The notes beneath the pieces are model-generated. The model was not told where the DNA came from. It worked only from the letters and a program-made list of their open reading frames with translations, and ran no database searches. DNA of 64,000 nt from positions 1,054,001 through 1,118,000 of the forward strand of contig NZ_CAKLDM010000002.1 of NCBI RefSeq assembly GCF_921294215.1, written 5' to 3'. Of this stretch, positions 8,955-18,049 are shown piece by piece. Numbering within the stretch: the first letter of the stretch is position 1; every line of letters starts with the position of its first letter. The translations under genes were made by a program, and so were the position numbers. This stretch comes from Vibrio marisflavi CECT 7928. GTDB lineage: Bacteria; Pseudomonadota; Gammaproteobacteria; Enterobacterales; Vibrionaceae.

Positions 8955-9139
8955 CTATGCAAATTATCCTTCGATACTAAATTAAATCACACATTATCAA
9001 ACCGTAAGCGAAAAGTAAGCTGTAGAAATGTATGGTTAGCCGATTATTCGAGGAAGTGGTACAAGCGTATAGTCGTAACGGTACGCGCTAAAGGTTAGCA
9101 AATTTCTATTGTACTTAGAGGGAATAGTGGGGTATTCGG

Positions 9140-9862
9140 CTAAATACCGTCGCTTATGTTACGCATATGATGCTCTAGCTTCTCAAGTCGCTGTTGTATT
9201 ACAACCTGATATTTGGCTGGAAGTCGGCTTAGTGTTATATCACTTTGTTTTCTAAGCGCACTGTAAAGTGATTCACCATTGCATGGGTGGCTACCGTTCA
9301 ATACGCTTAACAATATTGCGGTAGAAACCCAGTCGTCTTTCTTGCTTGCAATACAGCTTGGTGAAGGCGGCAGCCCAGAAAAGCTAGGTGTAATTCCTTT
9401 TGCATTGTGCTCTTTATAGGGAGTGCCGAGTCTACAGCAGCAGCCAAAATCAATTAACCCTAGCGTTTTGTCCGGGCGTAGTATGATGTTGGATGGTTTG
9501 ATATCTCCGTGGATGAAGCCGGTTTTATGCACACACTGAATTAGATCCTCGATTTGTCCAGTTCCAATTTTAGGTAGGCTACCTTCTTGTATAATAGAAG
9601 CTAAGCTTTCTCCTGGGAGGTAGCTCAACATGAGTACATTCAGAGCCCGATAGTTCGTGTAATCTAAAAATTTTGGCCAGTTGCGACTTGTATTACCGTG
9701 AAGAAACTCGGCTTCATTTTTGAGAGCCAGTTTTTGGTGTATTGAAGCCGCAAACTTAAATATAACTTCACCATGAGTAGGGTGTAACGCCTTGTAAACG
9801 CGACTATTGAATTGTGTAGTAAATTGAACTCCCAATTTAGAGAAATGATCAATGGCGCCCAT
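9140..9862 (-). CDS. T6SS-associated Ser/Thr protein kinase (PpkA-like)
   Basis: A eukaryotic-type protein kinase of about 240 residues. Numbered from the ATG at 9862: ATP-binding Lys in VIFKFA (36), alpha-C Glu near 50-52, catalytic loop HGDIKPSNII (118-127) and the Mg-binding DFG as IDFGCC (137-142). There is no transmembrane or sensor domain, unlike Pseudomonas PpkA. In other systems such kinases phosphorylate the FHA protein and promote TssM/TssL assembly. It is the last gene of the cluster. The start is uncertain: a TTG at 9940, with AAGGA upstream, would overlap the end of tssM by 47 bp and add 26 residues. No PppA-type phosphatase gene is present in the window. Confidence 0.85.
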   Translation of the reverse strand: MGAIDHFSKLGVQFTTQFNSRVYKALHPTHGEVIFKFAASIHQKLALKNEAEFLHGNTSRNWPKFLDYTNYRALNVLMLSYLPGESLASIIQEGSLPKIGTGQIEDLIQCVHKTGFIHGDIKPSNIILRPDKTLGLIDFGCCCRLGTPYKEHNAKGITPSFSGLPPSPSCIASKKDDWVSTAILLSVLNGSHPCNGESLYSALRKQSDITLSRLPAKYQVVIQQRLEKLEHHMRNISDGI

Positions 9863-9893
9863 AAGTGCGCCATTGTTAGAGGGAGTCAAGTTG

Positions 9894-12800
9894 TTAGATT
9901 GCACTTGGCAAATTGAAAGCGGAGAAGAACCCGGGCACAAATGGGTTTTCTCTTCCTTGAGTTTTTATTGCCAACCTAACTTTGTCTTTACCAAAGTCGA
10001 ACTCAACTTGAGTATCTTGTGCCGTTGTGTCTTTCACTCTCGGCTCAATCAGTCTGAACCAATTCCAGCTGCCTTCATAGCTTTCCTTAGCGATGGTGGT
10101 GCTTTGAGCTGCAACATCCACACTCAACAAATCTTCTAGTTGTGACTCTCCTTGCCATGATTGCTGGCTCCATAGGGTTGGTCCGTGCCTATAAGTAAAG
10201 ATTGGTTTGTCGGTTGAAATAGAGAACTCAGTAATACTCGGGCTCATGTCTATGGCTTTCATTTGGAATTGAATCGAGATGTTGTTTGGATCTGATAAGA
10301 ACAGAGCTTTTCTAATATCTCGAGACTTATCGATCATTGTCCATAACTTAGGAGATAGCGCTAATCCAGTGTTAGGTAAAAGGCCTGGCAGGTAAGGGTT
10401 CTTTCCTGATTCAAATGAGAAGTTCTTTAACGTTGTATTGTAGAAATTACTCAATGTCCCCTCTGTTGAAAAGAAGGCTTTTACATCTGCAACGCTAGCA
10501 TCGATTTTCGATTTCTTATCAAATGGATAGAATGGTTTGATCGTTTGTTGGTACGAACGATATACCTCTGCATTCCAACTTGAGTTGAGATAGTCATGTG
10601 CTAGAGACATCACCATATCATTGCTTTGTTGGGTCACATCTGTTAGCAAAGCGTTAACCATAGATGGCTGATTAGAGGCTTCTTTCGCAAGAGTACTGAC
10701 TGGGTTCTCCACTTTTAGCGTTGCTGATAGAGTTTGGAATGCGAGCTTCTCAGGTTCCTCACTAGTGTAGAACTTATCTAGCCATGTTTTCGCTTTAGCT
10801 ATTGATTTCATCAAGTTATCAATAGGGCGTATGTTCTGAGAATTTTCGTTCATCACCGTGTGGTAATTGCGGAAATTAATGGTAATTTGCCGTGCTGATC
10901 GCTTCGAGTCTTGATCCTGTTGCATCGCTGCTTTAGCTTCTTTCTTTTGATCTTCCGTTTTTTGTGCTTTGGGCATGGCAAGCTCTACGGAAGTATATTT
11001 GTTGATGACCGTTAAAAGCTTGGTTAATGGGTTATCAGAAGTCTCAGCTAACAAGTTCACAGCATTGTTGAGTTCACTTGGATTGGTCACAGGCTTTGCC
11101 TTCACATTATTGATGAAGTTGCGCCAGTAGTTGATGTAGTCATTTTGATACATTTGCCTTAAATCTCGGCTAATGCGGTACATTTCTAAAGCACTTGGTG
11201 CTGTTCCTGCGACGCCTTCATAGGCCTTAAGCGCCTCTTGAATTGCTGGAGAATCTACTGAAAGGTCCAGCTCGTTGAACCCAGTAGGGGTATATAAATA
11301 AGGTACAAAATAGCCCACATAATTCGATGAGAACGAGAAGAGGCGATCAAAATTGCTTCCTAGCTCTTTGCGTATATCGATTCGAGTCGAGTATTTTGGA
11401 GAATGGATGATGTGGTCATAGAGCAGTGTTTCTATGCCAGTTTGGTTGATGACCTTCTTAGCTAGCTTCTCTAGGTCCATGTTAGGTTTTTTAGGCACTA
11501 GGTCATGGGAGAAAACGTCATCTAGCAAAGCACGCAATTGTGCAACGCTTACTGTATCTGCATCACCTTGATCTTGTAGAGAAGTGATAAAATATGACTT
11601 AAGCTCTTGAATATTAGTTCGTTGTGGGTTGAATAGCAAACGGTAATCGTTTAAGAGGGCGAGCGTCTTTGACTGATCTTCTAGGTTAACGTAGACAAAT
11701 AAATCTTTCTCTAACATGTTCTCCATCGAAGGTAATAGTACAGCTTGCAGTTCACTGAAATACGCATTTTCCACAGCTTGTTTAATGCTAGGCCCTAAAA
11801 TTAATGGCACGGCATACCATGGTTCTGGTTGTCTATATAAGTCGTAAATTCGGTACAACGAATATAAGTTTGGAATATTTTCTTCTAAGTTCTCAATATC
11901 ATACGGAGAGGCTGCAATGGCTTCTTTGTATCTATCGAGCATCATATCAGCGCGAGAGTCACGCTGGCTTTGGAAATCAAAGTCAAACTTGATCGTCGCC
12001 AGTACACCAACGAGCAACAGCACCCAAAAAGCGGTGTAGAGAACCTGGCTCAGTATTAGGGTGTTCTCCTTCCGCTTGTTAACGCCTGTTAACTCATGCT
12101 CGTTTAGAACAACGTGGCTCATAATTCTTTGAGCAAATAACGTTTGGTGAATTGGCATCTGCTGATGCTGGGTGAAGGTTTCATTACCCAGAGAGTGATT
12201 AACAGTGCCCGCTAAAATATCGTTTTGTGCGTGCTCTTGGCCATTGTGAGTAAAGTAGAACCCTCTAAATAACAACCCGTTGCTGAGCTGTTCTCCACGA
12301 TATAGTCGCTGTAAGAAAGCCCATAGGTTTTGTTTCAGTAGACCAAACTGGAAAGGAGCACTAGCGATAGAGTTTCTGAATTCTTGGTTTAATTGCCCAG
12401 AAAGAGCATTGCTCATACTTGCGATAAGTTGGCTGATCAGGTGGTCATACTCGTCGTTATACCAGTTCGCGTCTATCCCACCTGTTTTCTGGAATGGAAA
12501 AGTAGCACCAAATACATCATCGCGCTTGGATTCATCAAACGCCGAGAAAAACTGGCAGAAGTCACTGATGCTGCCCATATTTGTGATGACATTGTAGACA
12601 GGTAGATCTAAACCGAAAGAATGATTATAGGTTTTAATATGAGATTTTAACTCATCCGCTTTATGAGTGATGGTTTCGCTATTCTCTAGTAAGAATGAAG
12701 CTTCTGTTGTAAGAAGGATCCCGTTGATGGCCTGTCTAGGACGCCACTTGTTTAAGCACTTACACAATGTTTTTAGATATTCTGGTCTTTGGTCTTCATC

Positions 12801-13292
12801 CAAACTTATCGAAATAAGAGTCGAATGCTCGCCAAGCCAAAACAAAATCGGGAACTCAATATCATTGCCAAAATCGTCTACTTTGTATGCTTCGTAACCC
12901 ATTTGAGTGATGATGTTTCTATCTTGCAATGGGTTTGAACTGAGTAGTAAGTAGATTGGGTGATCATATTTACTTTGGAATCGCCTTTTTCGCTGCTGTA
13001 GGCGTTGCATTCTATTGAAGTGTGCAATTAGCTGCTTTCTTCGTTTGTTTATTACAGCAATTTCATTTGATTTTTCGGCCTTTTTCCCTTTGAATTTATT
13101 GAAAAGAAGGTAGGCAATTAACCCAATGATTAAAGAAAAAGCCAAGTTGATCACAAGCATCATGATCAAGTTAGACTTGAGGGGCGTTAACATTACGGCT
13201 GCGGTCCCAGCTGTATAAAAGAATACAGATGTTAGGGCAGCGAAACCTAGCGCTTTACGTCGATTGCCTTTTGAAGACTTGTCATCTGCCAT
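9894..13292 (-). CDS. tssM: T6SS inner-membrane protein TssM (IcmF) lacking a P-loop
   Basis: An 1132-residue TssM/IcmF. It forms the envelope-spanning channel with TssL and TssJ. Two N-terminal membrane helices (about 13-35 and 42-64) and a third near 418-440 precede the large periplasmic IcmF-related and DUF1215-like region that contacts TssJ. In the cytoplasmic domain, where most TssM proteins have GPPGAGKT, this one has SSNPLQDR (118-125), and the later Walker B position is ISISLDE. ATP binding is therefore unlikely; functional TssM proteins without a P-loop are known. It starts two bases after tssL ends and is followed by the kinase gene. Confidence 0.93.
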   Translation of the reverse strand: MADDKSSKGNRRKALGFAALTSVFFYTAGTAAVMLTPLKSNLIMMLVINLAFSLIIGLIAYLLFNKFKGKKAEKSNEIAVINKRRKQLIAHFNRMQRLQQRKRRFQSKYDHPIYLLLSSNPLQDRNIITQMGYEAYKVDDFGNDIEFPILFWLGEHSTLISISLDEDQRPEYLKTLCKCLNKWRPRQAINGILLTTEASFLLENSETITHKADELKSHIKTYNHSFGLDLPVYNVITNMGSISDFCQFFSAFDESKRDDVFGATFPFQKTGGIDANWYNDEYDHLISQLIASMSNALSGQLNQEFRNSIASAPFQFGLLKQNLWAFLQRLYRGEQLSNGLLFRGFYFTHNGQEHAQNDILAGTVNHSLGNETFTQHQQMPIHQTLFAQRIMSHVVLNEHELTGVNKRKENTLILSQVLYTAFWVLLLVGVLATIKFDFDFQSQRDSRADMMLDRYKEAIAASPYDIENLEENIPNLYSLYRIYDLYRQPEPWYAVPLILGPSIKQAVENAYFSELQAVLLPSMENMLEKDLFVYVNLEDQSKTLALLNDYRLLFNPQRTNIQELKSYFITSLQDQGDADTVSVAQLRALLDDVFSHDLVPKKPNMDLEKLAKKVINQTGIETLLYDHIIHSPKYSTRIDIRKELGSNFDRLFSFSSNYVGYFVPYLYTPTGFNELDLSVDSPAIQEALKAYEGVAGTAPSALEMYRISRDLRQMYQNDYINYWRNFINNVKAKPVTNPSELNNAVNLLAETSDNPLTKLLTVINKYTSVELAMPKAQKTEDQKKEAKAAMQQDQDSKRSARQITINFRNYHTVMNENSQNIRPIDNLMKSIAKAKTWLDKFYTSEEPEKLAFQTLSATLKVENPVSTLAKEASNQPSMVNALLTDVTQQSNDMVMSLAHDYLNSSWNAEVYRSYQQTIKPFYPFDKKSKIDASVADVKAFFSTEGTLSNFYNTTLKNFSFESGKNPYLPGLLPNTGLALSPKLWTMIDKSRDIRKALFLSDPNNISIQFQMKAIDMSPSITEFSISTDKPIFTYRHGPTLWSQQSWQGESQLEDLLSVDVAAQSTTIAKESYEGSWNWFRLIEPRVKDTTAQDTQVEFDFGKDKVRLAIKTQGRENPFVPGFFSAFNLPSAI

Positions 13293-13294
13293 AA

Positions 13295-14491
13295 TTACTT
13301 AGACTCTTCCTTGCTGTTTTTTGGCACATCACCCCTAACAAGAATGGGCTTGATACTCGTATTATTTTCATACCATGTTTTAATGGTATTTGCGCTGTTT
13401 GAAGCGCTCGTTCTTACAATCACTCTGAAATAGCTTTTGTACGGTAGAATTTCTGTTTTGTAACTGGATGGTGCAAGCTTATCTACAAACTTCTCGGCAT
13501 TTTTCTTAGAAGAAAAAGTAGCAAGCTGTACGAACCATTGTGACTTACTAGTTGCTAGCGAACTAGGTGGTGTTTTAGACACTAGTTCAACCTTGCTCGC
13601 TCTTTTAGGGGGCGTCGCGAGATCGTCGTCGTCACTAATAAATACGATATCTTTTACTTGACCGGACAACACATACCGCTCACTAAATTGAGGTAAATGG
13701 ACAAAGTCACGAGTGCGTTGAGGTAGTGTCTTTGTGTACCAAAATTTAGTAAGACCAATACAAGTCGCGATTAAGCATATAAAAAAGAGTGACGTAACCA
13801 GATAGCGTTTTCTGCGAGTAGGTTTTCGTACCCTAGGTAGTGAGACCTTTGTGTGGCAATAAATGCCACTAGTTTGTCTATATTGACTGATTATCTGTTC
13901 AAGCTTATGAACAAAGCTTTTTAACTGTTCACTACCGGCCTCTCTATACTGACCCTTAAATCCAATATTAATGAACAGGTATATGAGCTCAATTAAATCA
14001 ATAAGCTTGCTCGGTTGGCGAATGGCTTTCTCTGCGACAGTAAAAAATAACTCACCACCATTTCTCATGCCAAACAGATCACTTAACAGAGTTTTATTTT
14101 CCCATCCTCGTTTCTCGCCCCATTCGGTGTAAATGATAAATTCATCGACGACTACAGCGTATAAAAAACATAGCTTGTCGATTACCGCGACAGGGTAGGT
14201 AAGGGTAGCGCCTTTTGCTTTTATGGAGTTGATATCTTCGACGAGTCTGCCTCTTAGTGAAGCGAGGTCTTCAGGTTCTGGCAAAGTAGAAATTTTCAAG
14301 ACAGTCGCTAACAACTCGCTACTAATGTTGATTAACTGATTTTCAGCTTTGTCGAAGTGTCGTAGGAACTCTACCTGTGTACTGGAGACCTTTACTCTTG
14401 CCTTTGTCGACGTGTCAGTGCTGAGATCTTGTTCAGCAACATCGCTCTCTTTGTCATCCCAGACAAGGGTTGCTTCATCTAAGTAATCCAT
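13295..14491 (-). CDS. tssL: T6SS TssL (DotU) with C-terminal SPOR domain
   Basis: A 398-residue TssL. Residues about 40-215 are the DotU/IcmH cytoplasmic domain (VVDEFIIYTEWG is the conserved core), a single membrane helix lies at 230-250, and the remaining 148 residues are periplasmic. The end (about 317-385, SQWFVQLATFSSKKNAEKF and onward) reads as a SPOR domain, which binds denuded septal peptidoglycan. Specialised TssL proteins carry OmpA-like or SPOR peptidoglycan anchors to fix the membrane complex in the wall; this is the SPOR type. It is four bases downstream of tssK and two bases upstream of tssM, clearly in one operon. Confidence 0.92.
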   Translation of the reverse strand: MDYLDEATLVWDDKESDVAEQDLSTDTSTKARVKVSSTQVEFLRHFDKAENQLINISSELLATVLKISTLPEPEDLASLRGRLVEDINSIKAKGATLTYPVAVIDKLCFLYAVVVDEFIIYTEWGEKRGWENKTLLSDLFGMRNGGELFFTVAEKAIRQPSKLIDLIELIYLFINIGFKGQYREAGSEQLKSFVHKLEQIISQYRQTSGIYCHTKVSLPRVRKPTRRKRYLVTSLFFICLIATCIGLTKFWYTKTLPQRTRDFVHLPQFSERYVLSGQVKDIVFISDDDDLATPPKRASKVELVSKTPPSSLATSKSQWFVQLATFSSKKNAEKFVDKLAPSSYKTEILPYKSYFRVIVRTSASNSANTIKTWYENNTSIKPILVRGDVPKNSKEESK

Positions 14492-14495
14492 AACT

Positions 14496-15827
14496 CTATC
14501 TCAATGCGTAAAGAACAACTTCTAGTTCGGAAATGCGAGCATCAACATGAAGTGCAAGCGCGTCCCTTGTTTCTAACATATCAAGCCAGTTTCGGTCTGC
14601 TGCATCGACCTCAAAATAGGCAACTCCCTGCATCGGCTTTAGCTCATTTGGAGCAAGAGGTAGTGGAGTAAGAGAAATACCAGAGAGGGAGTTTCTTACT
14701 AGCTCAACGATTCGTGAATTGCTACTCAGCTTGGCTGAAATCGGGAATAGCTCATTCAGCTCAGCGCTGCTTACATTAGATTTAACGCTCAGTACGAACC
14801 GACGATTTGCTACGCTACTTGGATCTTTAATGATGGTGCGAAGTAAACGGCGTTTTTCGAATAGCGCGGTATCCCAATGGAACTCGATAACCGAGTCTTG
14901 CTGAACCAAAGTTAGCATGTTGCGCAAGCTGGAGAACAATGGGTTAAAGCTGTTGTACAAGTGATGGTACTGCAAAGGCAAACTACTGTCGGGAATTGCG
15001 GGTGTCAGTGCCATTACTTGAGCTTCGAACTGTTTTAATTTCCCGTATAGCTCATGCGTCTGTAATTTAGGGTTAGCGATAGTAAGATCGAACCACGGAA
15101 GCCATGTGTTTAACGTCTGTAGCCATAGATAGTCTTGCATCATGGACTGAGCGCTTTTTTGCCCTTGCCCTGCGCGAATCCGCTGTAAGAGGTTTTGTGC
15201 TCGGTTACTGGTTAGCGCATGAATTTCTTTTAGTCTTTCAGTTAGAAACTGAGAGGCGCCGTAATGTAAACAAGCGGGAATAAACGCTCTGTCGAGAATG
15301 ACATCACCAGAATCACTACTTTCGAGGATTTTGGCAACGGGAATTAAAGTAAAACCAGATGTGTCGTCATTTTCTAGTTTCAACGTAATGTTAAGGTGAG
15401 CAACGTCGATAGCGATACTTGCATTTGCTGATGTAGAGGCATCAAATACGTTTATAGAGCGAGTTAAGTAGCGGCTTTGATCTGATTCGCTTTCGCTATA
15501 GTCGTTGTTTCCCTGCAGCGAAATGGGGAGAGCTAAATGTGCAACGGTTTCAATGGTACCTTGTGGAATGTCGATTGCAACTTCGTGAGAAAGCTCAAAG
15601 TGCGTACCGTCGGGGAAAACGCCAGCGCAAGACGAGATGGAGAGTTTGCCAATTCGTAGCAAATCGTGGTTGATAGTTAACTCAGTGATGCCGTAAAACG
15701 GAGAGAACCCAGCCAACGTTTCAACGTTTTGTCGGATGTAATTTTGTACATACCGATCTTGTTGTTGAAAGTGCTGGGGGGCAATGAACATACCTTCTTG
15801 CCAAACAACTTTTTTATACGCGTCCAC
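14496..15827 (-). CDS. tssK: T6SS baseplate protein TssK
   Basis: A 443-residue TssK (ImpJ/VasE family). It is the trimeric baseplate adaptor that links the TssEFG wedge to the TssL/TssM membrane complex. The family N-terminus VVWQEGMFIAPQHFQQQDRY is present at about residues 8-27, and the length is standard. There are no catalytic motifs and none are expected. It lies between tssJ (36-bp gap) and tssL (4-bp gap), the common tssJKL block. Confidence 0.94.
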   Translation of the reverse strand: MDAYKKVVWQEGMFIAPQHFQQQDRYVQNYIRQNVETLAGFSPFYGITELTINHDLLRIGKLSISSCAGVFPDGTHFELSHEVAIDIPQGTIETVAHLALPISLQGNNDYSESESDQSRYLTRSINVFDASTSANASIAIDVAHLNITLKLENDDTSGFTLIPVAKILESSDSGDVILDRAFIPACLHYGASQFLTERLKEIHALTSNRAQNLLQRIRAGQGQKSAQSMMQDYLWLQTLNTWLPWFDLTIANPKLQTHELYGKLKQFEAQVMALTPAIPDSSLPLQYHHLYNSFNPLFSSLRNMLTLVQQDSVIEFHWDTALFEKRRLLRTIIKDPSSVANRRFVLSVKSNVSSAELNELFPISAKLSSNSRIVELVRNSLSGISLTPLPLAPNELKPMQGVAYFEVDAADRNWLDMLETRDALALHVDARISELEVVLYALR

Positions 15828-15863
15828 GTTAAATTCCTATGTTCTTTGCCTAAGCTGACTAGG

Positions 15864-16346
15864 CTAAAAAATTTGCCACCAACTAGACTCTGGCGTTACA
15901 ACCTTCAAAGTTGACTTGTTGCCAGTAAGGTCAAGTTCTAAATACTGATCAGACTTCGTAGGCAGTACGCTGACAGCTTTAGGCTCGCTATTTTGATAGT
16001 TTGCATACTCTACTAATGTCGCGATGTACTGAGTATTTTTGTTGACGTCTATTTCCATATCTTTCTTACTACCAGGCAAGACAATGGGTAATACTTGTTT
16101 CGAAACTAAACTTGCCCCGAGCAGTTGTACGTCATTGCTATATAGATCGATGAATGCTAACTGCTTAAAAACTTGCTGATCCGTAAGCTGGTAAAGCCTT
16201 ACTACAACAGGGTTTGATACCTTATTTTGATATTGATTAATACTAGCATCAGCGTTCACAACCAGTTTATATTTTGTTATCGCTGGCGTTGGATCTGATG
16301 AGCAGCCGTAAAGAAAAACTGAGAGCAATACTAGCCACTTGGTCAT
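15864..16346 (-). CDS. tssJ: T6SS outer-membrane lipoprotein TssJ
   Basis: A 160-residue lipoprotein with a short signal peptide and a lipobox ending in Cys15 (FLYGC). The mature part is the TssJ transthyretin-like beta sandwich, with the conserved VVVRLYQLTDQQVF segment and the loop after it that binds the TssM periplasmic domain. It anchors the membrane complex to the outer membrane. Its start overlaps the end of the FHA gene by four bases, so translation is probably coupled. Confidence 0.9.
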   Translation of the reverse strand: MTKWLVLLSVFLYGCSSDPTPAITKYKLVVNADASINQYQNKVSNPVVVRLYQLTDQQVFKQLAFIDLYSNDVQLLGASLVSKQVLPIVLPGSKKDMEIDVNKNTQYIATLVEYANYQNSEPKAVSVLPTKSDQYLELDLTGNKSTLKVVTPESSWWQIF

Positions 16347-17314
16347 TGATTATCCTTACTTTGTTTTTGCATGTTTTCCATGAATAATGCTTTGAATTGT
16401 CGTTGAAAATCACCATTTTCCTTACGGTGTTTAAAATGCTTACGATAAATGCGCCAATACTTTTTCTCTTTGCTGGAAAATATACCTCCAATGTATTCAT
16501 TGAACTGGCTTTCAAGCTGCCGCGGCGCAAAGTGTTCCAAAAATTGATCGACGGTTTTTTCTAGAGCTTCGAAGAGAGCTTCGTGCTGCAGTTGCGGGTT
16601 TTGCAGATACTGCTCATTTTTCTCTGCCATAGTGATCAGTTTATCGATTGACTCTCTTAGGTATGTTCCTCGTGCAGCCATGGAATTAACAGGCAAATAT
16701 TCAGAGTCTGATTCAGGTGGAGAAAAAGGACTGCTTGTTTCAATAGAGTCAACATCCTCAAAAGACTCTGTTTCGATGTTTGGCTCAATTTTGCTTTTAT
16801 CGATATCTTCAAATGGATCCGACTCGAAAGGGTCATCGCTCAAAACATGATCTTGCGAAAAGCTCGACTCGTTTTTTATTTCGGTATCTATGTTACCAGT
16901 ATCTAAAAAGTCGGTGTCATCTTCTTGAAGCTCGAGAGTGAAGTTTTGGGTAAACGGCTCGTCTTCAACTTTAGCAGGCTTTTGCTCTGGTTTAGAATTT
17001 ACCAATGTACTTATTAGTATCGTGTAGTTTTCTACTTTAAGGATATCACCATCGTTTAGGGGATATTCTTTGTCTCTCAGCAAGGGTTTGTCATTGAGCA
17101 TTGAGCGATTGGGGCTGCTGTGTACAACGGTATAACCGTTGTCTGTTAGCTTTATTTGCCCGTGAACTCGTGAAATCCTTTTACTTTGATCTGGTAGCGC
17201 GATATCGCAAGAGGGGGCGCGACCAAAGTTACCGCCACTCTCAGGTAAATAAATAACCCTAGATGCGACGACTTCTTCTTCTGGTATTGAAATTAAGTGA
17301 ACGCTAATTGACAC
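16343..17314 (-). CDS. tagH: T6SS FHA-domain protein TagH/Fha
   Basis: A 323-residue protein with an N-terminal forkhead-associated domain (about residues 24-105; core motifs GRAPSCDIALPD, SRVHG and the following NRS stretch), which binds phosphothreonine. An acidic, Ser/Asp-rich linker (about 110-210) may hold phosphorylation sites. The C-terminal 100 residues match the T6SS FHA-specific domain. In studied systems it is phosphorylated by the cluster kinase to license secretion; the kinase at the end of this operon is the natural partner. It starts three bases after the solute-binding-protein gene ends. Confidence 0.9.
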   Translation of the reverse strand: MSISVHLISIPEEEVVASRVIYLPESGGNFGRAPSCDIALPDQSKRISRVHGQIKLTDNGYTVVHSSPNRSMLNDKPLLRDKEYPLNDGDILKVENYTILISTLVNSKPEQKPAKVEDEPFTQNFTLELQEDDTDFLDTGNIDTEIKNESSFSQDHVLSDDPFESDPFEDIDKSKIEPNIETESFEDVDSIETSSPFSPPESDSEYLPVNSMAARGTYLRESIDKLITMAEKNEQYLQNPQLQHEALFEALEKTVDQFLEHFAPRQLESQFNEYIGGIFSSKEKKYWRIYRKHFKHRKENGDFQRQFKALFMENMQKQSKDNQ

Positions 17315-17317
17315 TGT

Positions 17318-18049
17318 TTACCCCTCGCACTTTAAGATGGCTGAATTAAAAGCTTTCAGAAAGCCAGGATATTTTTCTAAAAAACGCTTTGAAAAATATA
17401 CGCCCATATTTTTTGTTTCTAATACCTTGCGTTTGAAATAATCAGTGGGTAAAGAGGCCTGCTCAAGTGCCTCATTAAAAACTAACTCATCCTCTAGTGC
17501 GACGTCAATTTCTCTATCTTTCAAAAGCTTTAATAGTACTTTCGCATTCCGAGGCTGCTTTACTACGTTATAACCATGGCGTTTTAGCCAAAACCATTTG
17601 TTGGATCCAAACTTAGCGGAAAATTTTAAATTAATCTTTGAGAGTTCGGTTAACTTGGGTTCAACACCGGGTGCGAAATAAAATTCAAGTTTTTGCTCCG
17701 CAATAGGCAGCGACAGTGTTGCATACTCGTCACGCTCTTTGGTTCGAGTTGCAACAAAAAAACCATGTTGCGTGCCGCTGTGTACTTTTAGCTGAGCCTC
17801 TGACCACTTAGTCATGGTGATTTGATAAGGTTGCCCCATTTTACTGAGAGTACATTTCACTTTGTCCAGAGCAATGCCTTGCATGATACCGTTCTTGTAT
17901 TCTTGGTACGGTGGCCAGTTTTGTGTAGTTAACAGCAGCCTTGATGGTCCGACACTCGTTTCTGCGAGTGCTGAACCAGTGATACACAGCATACTCAACG
18001 CGATCACCCTGATCTGATGTTTTGATCTAGCAAATTTCTTTAACATCAC
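17318..18049 (-). CDS. Periplasmic solute-binding protein (SBP_bac_3-like) in T6SS operon
   Basis: A 243-residue protein with a cleavable signal peptide (about 1-29, ending SALAE) and one amino-acid-type solute-binding fold. TTQNWPPYQEY near the mature N-terminus and LKLLKDREIDVALEDELVF near the C-terminus are typical of family-3 binding proteins. There is no permease or ATPase partner gene, so transport use is unlikely; a receptor role is more plausible. Its start overlaps the upstream ABC_sub_bind gene by four bases. With the two preceding genes it forms a tight three-gene module inside the T6SS operon. The ligand is unknown. Confidence 0.8.
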   Translation of the reverse strand: MMLKKFARSKHQIRVIALSMLCITGSALAETSVGPSRLLLTTQNWPPYQEYKNGIMQGIALDKVKCTLSKMGQPYQITMTKWSEAQLKVHSGTQHGFFVATRTKERDEYATLSLPIAEQKLEFYFAPGVEPKLTELSKINLKFSAKFGSNKWFWLKRHGYNVVKQPRNAKVLLKLLKDREIDVALEDELVFNEALEQASLPTDYFKRKVLETKNMGVYFSKRFLEKYPGFLKAFNSAILKCEG

